Below are positions 11,601 through 20,634 of a stretch of DNA of 64,000 nt, piece by piece. The stretch lies in assembly GCA_011503125.2 (NCBI GenBank), contig WWBZ02000016.1, positions 124,001 through 188,000 on the forward strand, written 5' to 3'. The notes under the pieces are model-generated. The model was not told the DNA's origin. It saw only the letters and a program-made list of their open reading frames with translations, and made no database searches. The stretch comes from Botryosphaeria dothidea. Taxonomy: Eukaryota > Ascomycota > Dothideomycetes > Botryosphaeriales > Botryosphaeriaceae. The position numbers and the translations under genes are program-made. Position 1 is the stretch's first letter. Every line of letters starts with the position of its first letter.

Positions 11601-14600
11601 CGCTGTTCCCGGCTGCCGGTCATGTTTCCATGGCACTCGAAGCAGCCAGAAGAATGGCCAATAACCGCTCTGTTCGGCTGTTTGAGCTGCGGAATATCTC
11701 CATTCGCAGGGCTCTGGTGGTGGAAGAGGACCATTCTGGCGTTGAGATTGTATTCACGCTCCGGCGGCTGAATGACGAGTTCCGAGCGGAGTGCAGTGAC
11801 AAGAACATTCTCGAGGCCAAATTCTCAAGCTATGCATGCTCTGACGAGGAAGCCGGACAATTGGAAAAGGTGGCTTGTGGGACAGTGGTCTTGCATCTTG
11901 GCGACAGCACCGGCCAGGAGCTGCCACGCATTGCACCGACCCGGCGAAATCTCACTCCGGTCGATACCAACAGAGTTTACTCCAGGCTTACAGACATTGG
12001 GCTAAACTATCAGGGCATGTTTAGGACCATGCAGAGTGCGGAGCGGACTATGGGCTACTGCAAGGCATCAGCTTTGTGGCAAGATTACACGGCAACAGAC
12101 TATTTGATCCACCCCGCTATCCTGGATGCCGCTTTGCAGGCCATGTTTGTTGCCTTGGCTTCTCCAGCATCCAATGGGAGTCTCTGGACGACTTTCCTAC
12201 CATCTTCCATGGAGCGAATTACTGTTGATCCTGTTGCGTTGCTTGACTGCAGTTCTCCAACCCTAGAAACTTGTATGGAAGCCTTCATCACTGAATCTTC
12301 TTCAGCCTCGTTCACTGGGGATGTTCACCTTCTCAACTCCACTGGCACACGGGCAAGTGTTCAAGTAGAAGGTCTCCTGTTTAAGGCAATTGCCGAAGCA
12401 TCCCCCGCCAATGATAGATCTCTGTTTGCAAAGACTGTTTGGGACGTCGACATCGCCCGTGGAGCCTCCGTTGCGTTGGAGGAGCACAAACTTCACGAAG
12501 AATTGGAGCTCGTCCATGCGCTAGAGCGAGTCGCGCTTTTCTATTTGAAAGACTTGGTGAATTCGGTCTCCAAAGACGAGATCGAGCACATTTCTTGGTA
12601 CCACCAGAAGCTTTTCGCAGCTACCGAGGCTGCGCTTTCCCGGATACAAAGCGGCCATCACCCGACAGTTCAACAGGAATGGCTGGATGATACCCGCGAA
12701 ACGATCGAAGCCTTGCACGACGAATTCCCCCATCAAGTTGATCTGAAGATGTTGCGGGCTATTGGCTCCAATCTCGTTTCTAGCGTTCGGGGCGAGACGC
12801 AGATCTTGGAAGTGATGCTAAAGGATGATCTTCTATCTCAATACTACCAAGGATGCTGGGGAAACGAGGCACTGAATAAATACGTAGCACGTCTGATTCA
12901 ACAAATTACGCACAAGCATCCTCGAGCAGGGATTCTCGAGGTAGGAGCGGGCACCGGTGGTACAACACGCAGTATCCTGGACGCCATTGGCACCGCTTAT
13001 TCTTCCTACACGTACACCGATATCTCTTCTGGCTTCTTCGGAAAGGCAGCCGATAAGTTCCATGGCCACAATATGACGTTCAAGGTCCTTGACATTGAGA
13101 AACCGCCAGACAGTCAAGGCTTCGCCGAGGGAACGTACGAAATTGTCATCGCTGCTAATGTTTTACATGCAACACGTTCGATGACAGAGACGCTCAAGCA
13201 CACCAGGTCATTGCTCAAGCCTGGCGGATATCTTGTGCTGCTGGAGATCACGGCCGATGCCCTCAGGAACTTGCTCATTTTCGGTACTCTACCGGGCTGG
13301 TGGCTTGGGGCAGAAGAGGGGCGTAACTGCGGGCCCTTCATCTCGGACGTACAATGGGACGGCCTTCTGAGGCGCTCTGGCTTTTCGGGTGTGGATGCGG
13401 TCCTGCGCGACTTACCAGACGCACGAACGCATAGCACCTCGGTTATGCTGAGCCAGGCAATCGATGATACAGTCCGCCTATTACGCGATCCAATGCCGGC
13501 AGTACCACTGTTTGACCAAGAGCGGGTGCTAATCGTTGGCGGAAAGACACTGCCAGTGTTGAAGCTTGTGCGCGGGGTGCAAGATCTGCTTCCCTCATGG
13601 AAGCCATCGACAACAGTGGTGGAAAGTCTTGATGCTTTGGACACCGATATTCTATCACCAAACACATCGGTCATATTTCTTGGTGAGCTCGATCAGCCAT
13701 TGTTCGCAGAGGCCATGACCGATATCCGGTTAAGAAAACTACAACATCTGTTCACCAACGCGAAGACCGTCCTTTGTGTTACCAAAGGTTGTTTGGCAGG
13801 AGATTCTCCTGAGTCTAACATGATGTTGGGCATTGGACGTGCTCTTCTCACTGAGCTGCCCCACCTCATTTTGCAGTTCTTGGACGTAACAAAGCTCGCC
13901 CATCTCACTTCCCGTATCATCGTGGAATGCTTTCTACGTCTGGCCATCTGCGCTACTCCGGAGACTTCAGGTCATGACATGCTTTGGACGACGGAGCCAG
14001 AATTACTGTTGGATGGCAATGCCATTCTCCTTCCCCGTGTTGTACCGGACAAGGATATCAATGACCGATTCAACGCAAACCGGCGCCTGATTACCAAGAC
14101 GGTCTCCACTACCGACACCTGCGTGGAGATAGCCGCATCTGCTGCCAATGAACTAATTTCGTTGCAAGAAGTACCCTCTTCAGGTGTCCTGGGAACTGCT
14201 GCCATCAATGTGGAGTATTCATGTGCTCTTTCTCGGGACAGTACCATCGTTCTCGGCACGGTACGTGGAACCTCAGTCCCTGCACTTGGCGTGTGGAGCA
14301 CCGGCAGTTCCACCATTTACGGATCCGGAACTGGTCTACAGATCTTACCCGAAGGCAGCTGGTCTACTCCTTCGACAGTCTTGAATGTAGCAAGCCATGT
14401 TCTTGCGCTTGAACTGTTAAAGCTCATTCCGCGAGGCTACGCGGCCATGATCCATGAGCCTCCTGCAAGCCTCGCTGTTGCGCTTAGTCAGGTTGCGTCG
14501 GTCAAGGAAATCAGTATTTTCTTCAGCACATGTGACAATGCCGGAGCGGGGACATCTTGGCTCCATTTTCACCCTCTCGCAACGGACCGGGCCGTTCGAG

Positions 14601-16051
14601 CACTGATACCGAGGACAGTAAGATGCTTTATTGACCTCAGCTCCTCCACAACCACAAGGCTTCCGCTCTCTCCACCTCGAGGATCTATTTTCCACAAGTT
14701 CAACAACTGCGAAGAGCTTATCTCAGACCCAGCTCATATACCGCTCAAAGAAGCTCTGGTAAACGCCATTACTCTTCCTCTGAGCCATTCCGCAGAAGAA
14801 ACTGTCATCAACGTGCAACAGCTGGCGGGAGCGCCACATAGCAGTTCTAGCTATCCAAACGTTGTAGACTGGAGACAATCAGAGCTCGAAGTTCCCGTGA
14901 GTCCTCTGGATCCATCACGACTCTTTCGGCCAGACCGAACATACTTCATGGTCGGAATGACAGGAGAGCTGGGCCGCTCCCTCGCTAGATGGATGATCGA
15001 CAACGGTGCCCGCTACGTGGTTCTCACGAGCCGCACTGCAGATGTGGATGCTACTTGGCTCAAAGACATGACTGCTCTGGGTGCAACTGTCAAAATCTGC
15101 CAGATGGATGTGTCCGATACGGATTCTGTCAAGCTCATCCATGACAAAGTCCAAGAGACTTTGCCGCCCATCGCTGGTGTTTGCAACGCTGCCATGGTCC
15201 TCAGCGACGCGCTCTTCTTGAACATGGATGCCGAGAGTTTGAACAAAGTTTTGCTTCCAAAAGTTACTGGCACGAAAGTCTTGAACGAAATATTCAACAA
15301 GCCCGACCTCGACTTCTTCGTTTTGTTCTCGTCACTTGCAAGCGTCTTCGGCAATGCTGGCCAGTCCAACTACCACGCCGCCAACCTATTCATGACCAGT
15401 CTTGCGGCAGAACGCAGGCGAAAGGGTCTTGCCGCCTCAATCATGCATATTGGCATGGTTGTCGACATAGGATATGTGGCTCGCGCAGGCCGTCACATCG
15501 AGGACCACTTGCGGAAATTGCTGTACCATCCGATGTCGGAGGCGGATCTGCAGCATCTCTTTGCCGAAGCAGTCATGCACAGCCATCCCGACACTAAAGG
15601 AACTTGGAATATTGTGTCAGGCATAGACCCGTTTGTAGACACGCCGGACGCGTTGACGCGGCCCCGTTTCTACTCCAATCCGCGCTTTTCCCATTTCATT
15701 CATGAGGACACTGCTTCTAAGCAACAGTCTCGCTCGAGTTTGCCTTCGAAAGACATGAAGCAGCAACTCCAAGAGGCAAGCTCAGAGGAGGACGTCAAAG
15801 CTGTTATACAGGAAGCTTTCCTGTCCACTCTTGAACTCATGCTGCAGATGGCGCCGAACACTGTTGAACCCAGTTCTTCGCTGATGTCGCTCGGTATGGA
15901 TTCACTCGTCGCGGTGGAGATTCGGACTTGGTTTCTGAAGAACGTTCATGTGGACATCCCAGTACTGCAATTGCTCGGCGGGGACACTGTGACTGCTATT
16001 TGCGTAGATGCAACGCGTAAATACACCGCGTTGAAGACTTCAAAAGCTTAG
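8672..16051 (+). CDS. Highly reducing type I polyketide synthase (KS-AT-DH-MT-KR-ACP)
   Basis: Seen: one uninterrupted 2459-aa frame, so no introns. KS (about 4-430): active Cys179 in DTACSSS, His316 in HGTGT, His358 in IGHLEG. AT (about 550-880): Ser641 in GHSSGE. DH (about 960-1265): His971 in HEFQGQTLFPAAG and Asp1152 in LDAALQ. C-methyltransferase (about 1400-1600): ILEVGAGTGG at 1421-1430. KR (about 2085-2270): GMTGELG at 2095-2101, catalytic SS and Tyr2234 in NYHAAN. ACP: phosphopantetheine Ser2411 in LGMDSL. The 1640-2070 segment contains no enoylreductase nucleotide motif, so it is a structural or pseudo-ER/KR region. There is no thioesterase, condensation or carnitine-acyltransferase domain after the ACP. 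Family knowledge: this layout resembles LovB-type synthases that need a trans-ER and an off-loading partner. Neither is visible here. Inference: makes a reduced, methylated polyketide; the product is unknown. Confidence 0.97.
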   Translation: MIAIPEPIAIIGSGCRFPGASNSPSKLWELLNNPRDVLQEFPDDRLKLSNFYHPNKGHHGSTDVKNKSYLLTEDHRLFDASFFNTNPLEAACMDPAQRILLETVYETIEAAGYTMEQMQGTLTSVFVGLMSGDYWDITLRDTETMPTYTASGMSRSIMSNRISYVFDLRGPSMTIDTACSSSLVALHQAVQSLRTGECTSAIVAGANILLDASTYIMETKLQMLSPDSRCRMWDKSADGYARGEGFAAVLLKPLSAALADGDDIECVIRETGVNSDGRTKGIAMPSAEAQATLIRRTYEKAGLDPIADRCQYFECHGTGTQAGDPVEARAIADTFFPRSQEHGDAKMYVGSIKTIIGHLEGCAGLAGVLKASLAVQNRTIPPNMHFNELNPSIQPFYEHLEILKSSVPWPQTNGPRRASVNSFGFGGVNGHVIIENYEPKATLRTESPREHFTGPLVFSARSEQSLAANIRNLAAFIKLNEEIDLSDVAWVLQKKRSTFPIKHFFPELDRSKLLESMDSFIQSADSGSISSLVTRTPSRSSDKAPGILGIFTGQGAQWAGMGTALIRRCRLFRESIDHCEASLAALPDPPPWSLKDELMARDTSRISEAALSQPLCTAIQIAAIDLVASVGIEFTTVVGHSSGEIAAAYAAGILSAADAMAIAYYRGHHAKLAQGADPSEKGSMMAVGMSYAAALELCSQPRWAGRMGVAASNSPSSVTLSGDRDMIEQALVFFEEQKTFARKLQVDTAYHSHHMLPCAGPYLESLRACNITVKKPIPGRTWISSVYGDSSLLNSSLDGLAGQYWVDNMVKPVLFSQAVDFSLRSGSTFEMAVEIGPHPTLKGPATQTLKSALGSSLPYTGLMRRGEDDVQAFSSGVGSLWANLGPSFIEFAGYRKAFDAVKEPRMVKGLPTYAWDHDKIYWKEGRVSRNLRLRAQTPHELLGRRTPDDSDYEMRWRNFLRLQELPWIRGHEFQGQTLFPAAGHVSMALEAARRMANNRSVRLFELRNISIRRALVVEEDHSGVEIVFTLRRLNDEFRAECSDKNILEAKFSSYACSDEEAGQLEKVACGTVVLHLGDSTGQELPRIAPTRRNLTPVDTNRVYSRLTDIGLNYQGMFRTMQSAERTMGYCKASALWQDYTATDYLIHPAILDAALQAMFVALASPASNGSLWTTFLPSSMERITVDPVALLDCSSPTLETCMEAFITESSSASFTGDVHLLNSTGTRASVQVEGLLFKAIAEASPANDRSLFAKTVWDVDIARGASVALEEHKLHEELELVHALERVALFYLKDLVNSVSKDEIEHISWYHQKLFAATEAALSRIQSGHHPTVQQEWLDDTRETIEALHDEFPHQVDLKMLRAIGSNLVSSVRGETQILEVMLKDDLLSQYYQGCWGNEALNKYVARLIQQITHKHPRAGILEVGAGTGGTTRSILDAIGTAYSSYTYTDISSGFFGKAADKFHGHNMTFKVLDIEKPPDSQGFAEGTYEIVIAANVLHATRSMTETLKHTRSLLKPGGYLVLLEITADALRNLLIFGTLPGWWLGAEEGRNCGPFISDVQWDGLLRRSGFSGVDAVLRDLPDARTHSTSVMLSQAIDDTVRLLRDPMPAVPLFDQERVLIVGGKTLPVLKLVRGVQDLLPSWKPSTTVVESLDALDTDILSPNTSVIFLGELDQPLFAEAMTDIRLRKLQHLFTNAKTVLCVTKGCLAGDSPESNMMLGIGRALLTELPHLILQFLDVTKLAHLTSRIIVECFLRLAICATPETSGHDMLWTTEPELLLDGNAILLPRVVPDKDINDRFNANRRLITKTVSTTDTCVEIAASAANELISLQEVPSSGVLGTAAINVEYSCALSRDSTIVLGTVRGTSVPALGVWSTGSSTIYGSGTGLQILPEGSWSTPSTVLNVASHVLALELLKLIPRGYAAMIHEPPASLAVALSQVASVKEISIFFSTCDNAGAGTSWLHFHPLATDRAVRALIPRTVRCFIDLSSSTTTRLPLSPPRGSIFHKFNNCEELISDPAHIPLKEALVNAITLPLSHSAEETVINVQQLAGAPHSSSSYPNVVDWRQSELEVPVSPLDPSRLFRPDRTYFMVGMTGELGRSLARWMIDNGARYVVLTSRTADVDATWLKDMTALGATVKICQMDVSDTDSVKLIHDKVQETLPPIAGVCNAAMVLSDALFLNMDAESLNKVLLPKVTGTKVLNEIFNKPDLDFFVLFSSLASVFGNAGQSNYHAANLFMTSLAAERRRKGLAASIMHIGMVVDIGYVARAGRHIEDHLRKLLYHPMSEADLQHLFAEAVMHSHPDTKGTWNIVSGIDPFVDTPDALTRPRFYSNPRFSHFIHEDTASKQQSRSSLPSKDMKQQLQEASSEEDVKAVIQEAFLSTLELMLQMAPNTVEPSSSLMSLGMDSLVAVEIRTWFLKNVHVDIPVLQLLGGDTVTAICVDATRKYTALKTSKA

Positions 16052-16541
16052 AGTGTATTTGCTCATAAATTGATATACTCGGTGGATAGACTCTATCATT
16101 CTTCCATATAAAGGCAATTTGAAATCTAAGTTCGCCCTTGTCAACAATTGCCGCATATCTTTAAAATAATGCTCATGTGACTTGTGTACTACCTATTGCA
16201 GCCGCAAGATTTGCTTATGTAATTTGGTGCTGACAGGTGTCAATCTCACACCACCGGTCCATCGTAGCTGGCCAACCTCCGTTCTCTATTAGACATGTCT
16301 AACCTTACAACACAACTTCGAATAGCAGAAATACAGTTTCCATTCTGAGTAGATCTTCAATATTGGTGCTACATATCTAGAGTCTTGATATTGGTCCCAC
16401 AGCTGCTTATATTGCCTTCTCTCGGTCTCATTTGAAGAACATTCAGTCCAATAATCTGTGTGTGTCTCGAATTCAAACCAGATCAATTCTATTTTTTCGA
16501 TTACTTACCGCGTACCTTTTACCCTTGAATCAGAATTTCTC
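16052..16541. other. PKS 3' flank
   Basis: About 0.5 kb, AT-rich, containing the presumed PKS terminator. No gene seen. Confidence 0.4.
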
Positions 16542-17351
16542 ATGACATCATCAGAAGGGCCCTTCAGCGAGGAACTTGCAAGAGTGGAATTTTGTGACAG
16601 ACCGGGTTGGGATCATGAATCTCGCCTCCGAGTTTGGGCTCAGCTTCTCGGGGCATTGGAAGATCAACAGCGGCGCGGTTCGCTATTCTCGAGCTTGGCT
16701 CGACCACAAAGAGTATCTCTTGAAATTGTTGAAGAGTGGTGGAAGCAAGAACAGAAGCACTACTCGAGAGCGCTCTGCAAAATTGGTTTTACTATGCTCA
16801 AGGCTCGTGCGATGAGGCAAAGCCCCCATGGATGTACAGAAGACGAATGTTCATCCTTTGGGATCGGGAAATTACCCCAATCGAGCCTGACGTCGGACGG
16901 AGCATACGCATGCAGATAGCCGAGCTCGAAGAACTCAGACAGTTAGCAGCCACATCCGCTGCAGCGCACAGGATGGCTCTTGCAGCCTTTCCGGATATCA
17001 CGAGCCAATCGGGCCACTTAGATCACGCGACAGCCGGATTCATACCTGATCGAATATCTGATCCATCAATCTCAGCATGTGTCCAACCTTGTGCATGGCT
17101 GAGCAAAGTCCAAGAGTTTGGTTATCCTTCTTATCTTTGGGACGTCCTGGAAAGAAAGACTGTCTTTGGTCTTTATTGGCGGCTTTGTGAGACAATATCA
17201 TGAATACTTTATCTTCACGCAGAATTCTCAGTTTCGACTTATATCATGGTGCAATGAAGCTGTAGGCCGCACGGAAGTATTTCAAGAAAGCTATGCCTTC
17301 CAAATTTGGACACTTCCGGAAGCGACACCTGTCACGACACGTAGTGAATGA
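16542..17351 (+). pseudogene. Broken HET-like relic (tentative)
   Basis: Seen: a frame from the ATG at 16542 reads EDQQRRGSLFSSLARPQ and then SLEIVEEWW. Near 16740 the protein-like sequence jumps to another frame (TEALLESALQNWFYYAQGSC, PPWMYRRRMFILWDREITP) and continues to EFGYPSYLWDVLERKTV at about 17112-17165. It then loses coherence before any complete HET core (no ISHxWG). Family knowledge: many fungal HET-domain proteins have a (Y)PxYLWDxxxRxTV segment just before the YxxISHxWG core. Inference: the N-terminal remnant of a HET or HET-like gene, inactivated by a frameshift and truncation. It could instead be a relic of an unrelated fungal family. Confidence 0.4.
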
Positions 17352-18083
17352 TTAGGCGTCTTTTCAGCGTTTCTGCCCCAGCTTTGGCAAATGTTTCTCT
17401 TTTCCGAGGAGAGAAAAGGAGGTGAGAGTTAAGCAGACGGGGAAAAGTCTTTATGGGGGGCCTATAAAGGATACGCTCTTCAAACGGCTTTGAAACCAGG
17501 CCTCCTTGGATTCGAATGACCGACATGACACAGTTACACCCACGCGGTGCGTGTGTCGACGTCTATTGGTACGTACGGCGGCACGATCATCAGGAAATCA
17601 TCAGATAGGCCTAGAATCACCTTCAAGTTATTTAGAGCATTGTTACACAGCACACGAGCCTTGGTCACATTCGTTGGCCAGCATGTTCATGCTCCTCCTG
17701 CTAGCGTTCCCGAGCTTAGAGCGCCGACGAAGTTGACCCCTGCATGTCGGCCCGATCCCTAATCTACGCTCACGGAGTATTCCAGGATACGTGCACATCA
17801 TATCAAGCAATGGCAAGTACGGTTTATATTTTCCCGGTCGGCTTAGAGAGGAGCAGTTGAGCCTCACGATTGCACACATGGGCTGCGCCACCAAGTCATG
17901 AAGCACTTCCTTCGTACAACATGACTCTTGCGCTACATCTTTGCCTTGTAACATTATTGAAATGTGAACTTATGACTCTGTATGAAATATTTCATGAATT
18001 CGACCTATTATTATTGTCGTTTCCCATTCATCATCTGTGGATCAGTGCCGCATTTTCTTTTTGACTACAACAACTCATCAACC
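17352..18083. other. No recognisable gene
   Basis: About 0.7 kb between the HET-like relic and the first small secreted protein gene. Open frames are short and mutually overlapping. Confidence 0.4.
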
Positions 18084-18500
18084 ATGCGTTCGTGCACCTT
18101 TCCTTTGTGGCTCGCCACATTCTTTACTCTTTTCACATTCTCTCTCACCTGCAAGCAGAGGTACTACATCTACTACAAGGAGTACGCAAACTGCAATGAA
18201 GGCTTGGAGCCCGCGATCAAGGAGCGGGCTGCGAGAGAGTGCTCGACCTTCCGTCAGCCCTTCGTCGAGCTCAGCGACCAAACCCATAACCAGCTTGGGA
18301 GAGACATCACTGCGGAGCTTGTCATTGCCGCCGGCACTCTCCCCGATAACAGCGCCAACTGCATCTTCTACCAATGTAACGTTGTGGCCTGGAGATACCG
18401 CGAATGGCAAACCGACATGGAGCACCGCGCTCTGCCCGGCTTTGATGGATGGAAACTTCACGACCGCGTCTTCGGTCCTGGAGCTGTAAAGTGTGACTGA
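18084..18500 (+). CDS. Small secreted cysteine-rich protein, paralogue 1 of 4 (divergent)
   Basis: Seen: 138 aa, single exon, ATG in good context (CAACCATG). A hydrophobic signal peptide (FPLWLATFFTLFTFSL) ends near the first Cys. Cys spacing at the N-terminus (C-x13-C) matches the three downstream paralogues, as do the WRYREW motif near residue 110 and the KCD C-terminus. Odd: the central C-x2-C pair of the other three copies is absent, and the C-x-C before the WRxREW motif is replaced by NCIFYQC (C-x4-C). This leaves six conserved Cys instead of eight in the mature part. No catalytic motif is visible. Inference: a candidate apoplastic effector or antimicrobial-type protein from a lineage-specific family. 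Function unknown. Confidence 0.85.
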   Translation: MRSCTFPLWLATFFTLFTFSLTCKQRYYIYYKEYANCNEGLEPAIKERAARECSTFRQPFVELSDQTHNQLGRDITAELVIAAGTLPDNSANCIFYQCNVVAWRYREWQTDMEHRALPGFDGWKLHDRVFGPGAVKCD

Positions 18501-19159
18501 GGGTAAGTTCGGCATTTCACGGAAATCAAAAAAAAAAGTGTTTACAGAAATATTAGGTACATTTTTCAATTGTGGGAGGGTTCCAAAGTTCCACGCTGAT
18601 ATCGCATGCAGACGATGCATGGAAGGTGTCTGGATCTGGATTGAATAAAAATATGCTTTCAAGATGCCAATCCTGTGACAGAAAATAGAGTCAAAATGTC
18701 TTCCATGCTTCCATTGCACTGGTGCACACCAACAATGTATGTCCCTGAATCCCAAAAGTTGGCAACAGAGGGCATAGCCCAAAAGGTTGAGCCTTGAATC
18801 TGTCATGATATGTATCCTCGGGCTGTCCCGTGAAGTGGATGCTGCAATGATGAGGAACAAGGTCGTCCAGTAACCAAATATTTGTTCGGATTGGAGCAAA
18901 GCTGTGGCGCTCGGCGTAATTACGCACATTGATTCTCGGCAACTCAGTAGATTCAATGCACATACCTGCTCAAAGCGTCGTTCAAACTCGTGTTGACTAG
19001 TCTAGGCTCTTCTGTCAACGAATCATTGATTTACAGGGTATCATGACTTGACAAGTCTGGCTGAACCAATATCCGCGTATAAAGAGCGAAGTTAGAGGGT
19101 CCTTTATCAACTGTATACCCCTTTATCGAGCCCTCCTTACACCCCAGGCCCAAGTCATT
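18501..19159. other. Spacer within the secreted-protein array
   Basis: About 0.66 kb. It contains CCAAT at 19066-19070 and TATAAA at 19078-19083, placed as promoter elements for the gene at 19160. No gene seen; a long minus-strand frame is mostly the shadow of paralogue 1. Confidence 0.5.
19078..19083 (+). promoter_or_regulatory. TATA box of paralogue 2
   Basis: TATAAA 77 nt upstream of the ATG at 19160, with a CCAAT motif 8-12 nt further upstream. Confidence 0.5.
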
Positions 19160-19615
19160 ATGAGAGACCTCAGCATTCTTCTAGCGTTCTCCCTCACCCT
19201 TGTCTCCGCCGAAGCCTGCACTCAGAAGTACATGGAGTGGTACAAATACTACCCATGCAAGACGCAAAAGACCGTGATCGACGGAGACTGTTGGAAGATC
19301 CAAAGCAACATGCGCGATTACAGTCTGTCCCACGAAAAAGTCTGGGGTGGATCCTTCACCGCCGACAACGTCTGCAACAGCTGTGAAGATGGTGGGCAAA
19401 TGTGGTGCACCTGTACCATCAGAGCGTGGAGGTTTAGGGAGTGGATGTACGAGCCTGGTTCCTCTTCCTGGCCAAAGATGCCTGCAGGCTGGAAGCGTGT
19501 CGACCCTGATAACGGACTGAATGGCTGGTATGACACTGTAAGAATTTCTCCAGTCCTCATATTGCTTCTGTTTCTCAGATTTGAACAGGGCCACAAGACT
19601 ATTGACTGTGACTAA
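19160..19615 (+). CDS. Small secreted cysteine-rich protein, paralogue 2 of 4
   Basis: Seen: signal peptide MRDLSILLAFSLTLVSAEA, then eight Cys in the family pattern: C-x12-C-x10-C-x27-C-x2-C, then C-T-C directly before the AWRFREW motif, and a terminal IDCD. The frame can be read without splicing to 151 aa, but that inserts a hydrophobic stretch (ISPVLILLLFLRFEQ) absent from the paralogues. A 51-nt, frame-neutral intron at 19538-19588 (GTAAGA ... GAACAG) removes it and gives 134 aa ending GHKTIDCD, which aligns with the other copies. I prefer the spliced model. Inference: secreted candidate effector of unknown function. Confidence 0.85.
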   Translation: MRDLSILLAFSLTLVSAEACTQKYMEWYKYYPCKTQKTVIDGDCWKIQSNMRDYSLSHEKVWGGSFTADNVCNSCEDGGQMWCTCTIRAWRFREWMYEPGSSSWPKMPAGWKRVDPDNGLNGWYDTVRISPVLILLLFLRFEQGHKTIDCD

Positions 19616-20247
19616 AGGACCGGATGGTTGAGCTTTGTAGCCAACGGGTGGCTTACATGGGACGTCGCATCAGTTGAATAAGGGTTCAAAATTCCAATAT
19701 CCATTGGCAATATATTGTTTATTTAAATTCTGTTTTGAGTGGAACACGACTATCTTTTCTAAGTCTGTGAATGAATGAAAATTTTCGTTTCTTCTAATTC
19801 CTACGACGTGTGCTGCCGACAAATGGTAGTGATTTGCATAGTGACAGCTGGAGCCAATACAACCGTCCAGCAAAGGAAATGTGCAAGGATTGGACGTGAT
19901 TAGTTCTCTGAATACCAAGATCCAGATAAACCATTCAACTCGTATGAACAATTTTGTGAATGACAGTGTATTTGGGCCTTGAGGGTCTCCGACACTGTAG
20001 CTTCCACTGCTCTTTCAAAACCTCTCAATCTACTTCCAGCGTCAGCTAAGGAGCCGTACTGCACATGACTAGAGACACGAGATCAGCCTCCGAAAAACCG
20101 CCGCGTGAGAGGCCAATTGATTCATGGCTGAGTGGCACTAGTACCCTGGGTAACTTCCATCTGATGATTTATATATATAGTGATATCTCGCCCACTGCTA
20201 TATTTGCTTTGATCTTCAGTATCTTCCTGCGCGAGTCGTCACACATC
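19616..20247. other. Spacer within the secreted-protein array
   Basis: About 0.63 kb. It contains the TATATATATA element at 20170-20179 for the next gene. No gene seen. Confidence 0.5.
20170..20179 (+). promoter_or_regulatory. TATA box of paralogue 3
   Basis: TATATATATA 69 nt upstream of the ATG at 20248. Confidence 0.5.
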
Positions 20248-20634
20248 ATGCAACTCTTTCTTACAGTTTTCCTTTTCTTCAACATTCTCGAGTTCACCTA
20301 CGCTTGCCAGCAATGGAAAGTCGGTTTCGTTACCAAAGAAAATGCTTGCGAGCTCGATGCTGGTCACTGGCGCAATGCTTGCCTTGACTTGACTTACGAC
20401 TACATCGAATACAGCCGCAGCAACGGGGCCAGGCTCGGCCATGATATTACGGGCACCACTTCATGCGACACTTGCGACACAAAGAATCCCAAATGCTATT
20501 GTCGAATCACCTTCTGGCGTTACAGGGAGTGGATGGGGACCACGATTCCTTACCTGGAGAATGCCGTCTGGTCTTATGACAAAAACGGAGATGTTTTCGG
20601 CAAGATTCCTCATAAGAACATCGATTGCGACTGA
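20248..20634 (+). CDS. Small secreted cysteine-rich protein, paralogue 3 of 4
   Basis: Seen: 128 aa from the ATG at 20248. The open frame starts 61 codons earlier, but those lie upstream of or across the TATA box. Signal peptide MQLFLTVFLFFNILEFTYA is cleaved before or near CQQW. The mature protein has eight Cys: C-x13-C-x10-C-x27-C-x2-C-x6-C-x-C-x3-FWRYREW, ending NIDCD. It is closest to paralogue 4: both start the mature chain with CQQ and share KCYC and FWR.REWMG. A RLGHDI segment is shared with paralogue 1 (QLGRDI). No introns, no known domain. Inference: a four-disulphide secreted scaffold, candidate effector. Confidence 0.9.
   Translation: MQLFLTVFLFFNILEFTYACQQWKVGFVTKENACELDAGHWRNACLDLTYDYIEYSRSNGARLGHDITGTTSCDTCDTKNPKCYCRITFWRYREWMGTTIPYLENAVWSYDKNGDVFGKIPHKNIDCD

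Noticed and set aside
18078..18956. 292-codon minus-strand open frame across paralogue 1 and its 3' flank
   Set aside because: Mostly the antisense of the secreted-protein gene; no recognisable domain and the plus-strand gene is well supported.
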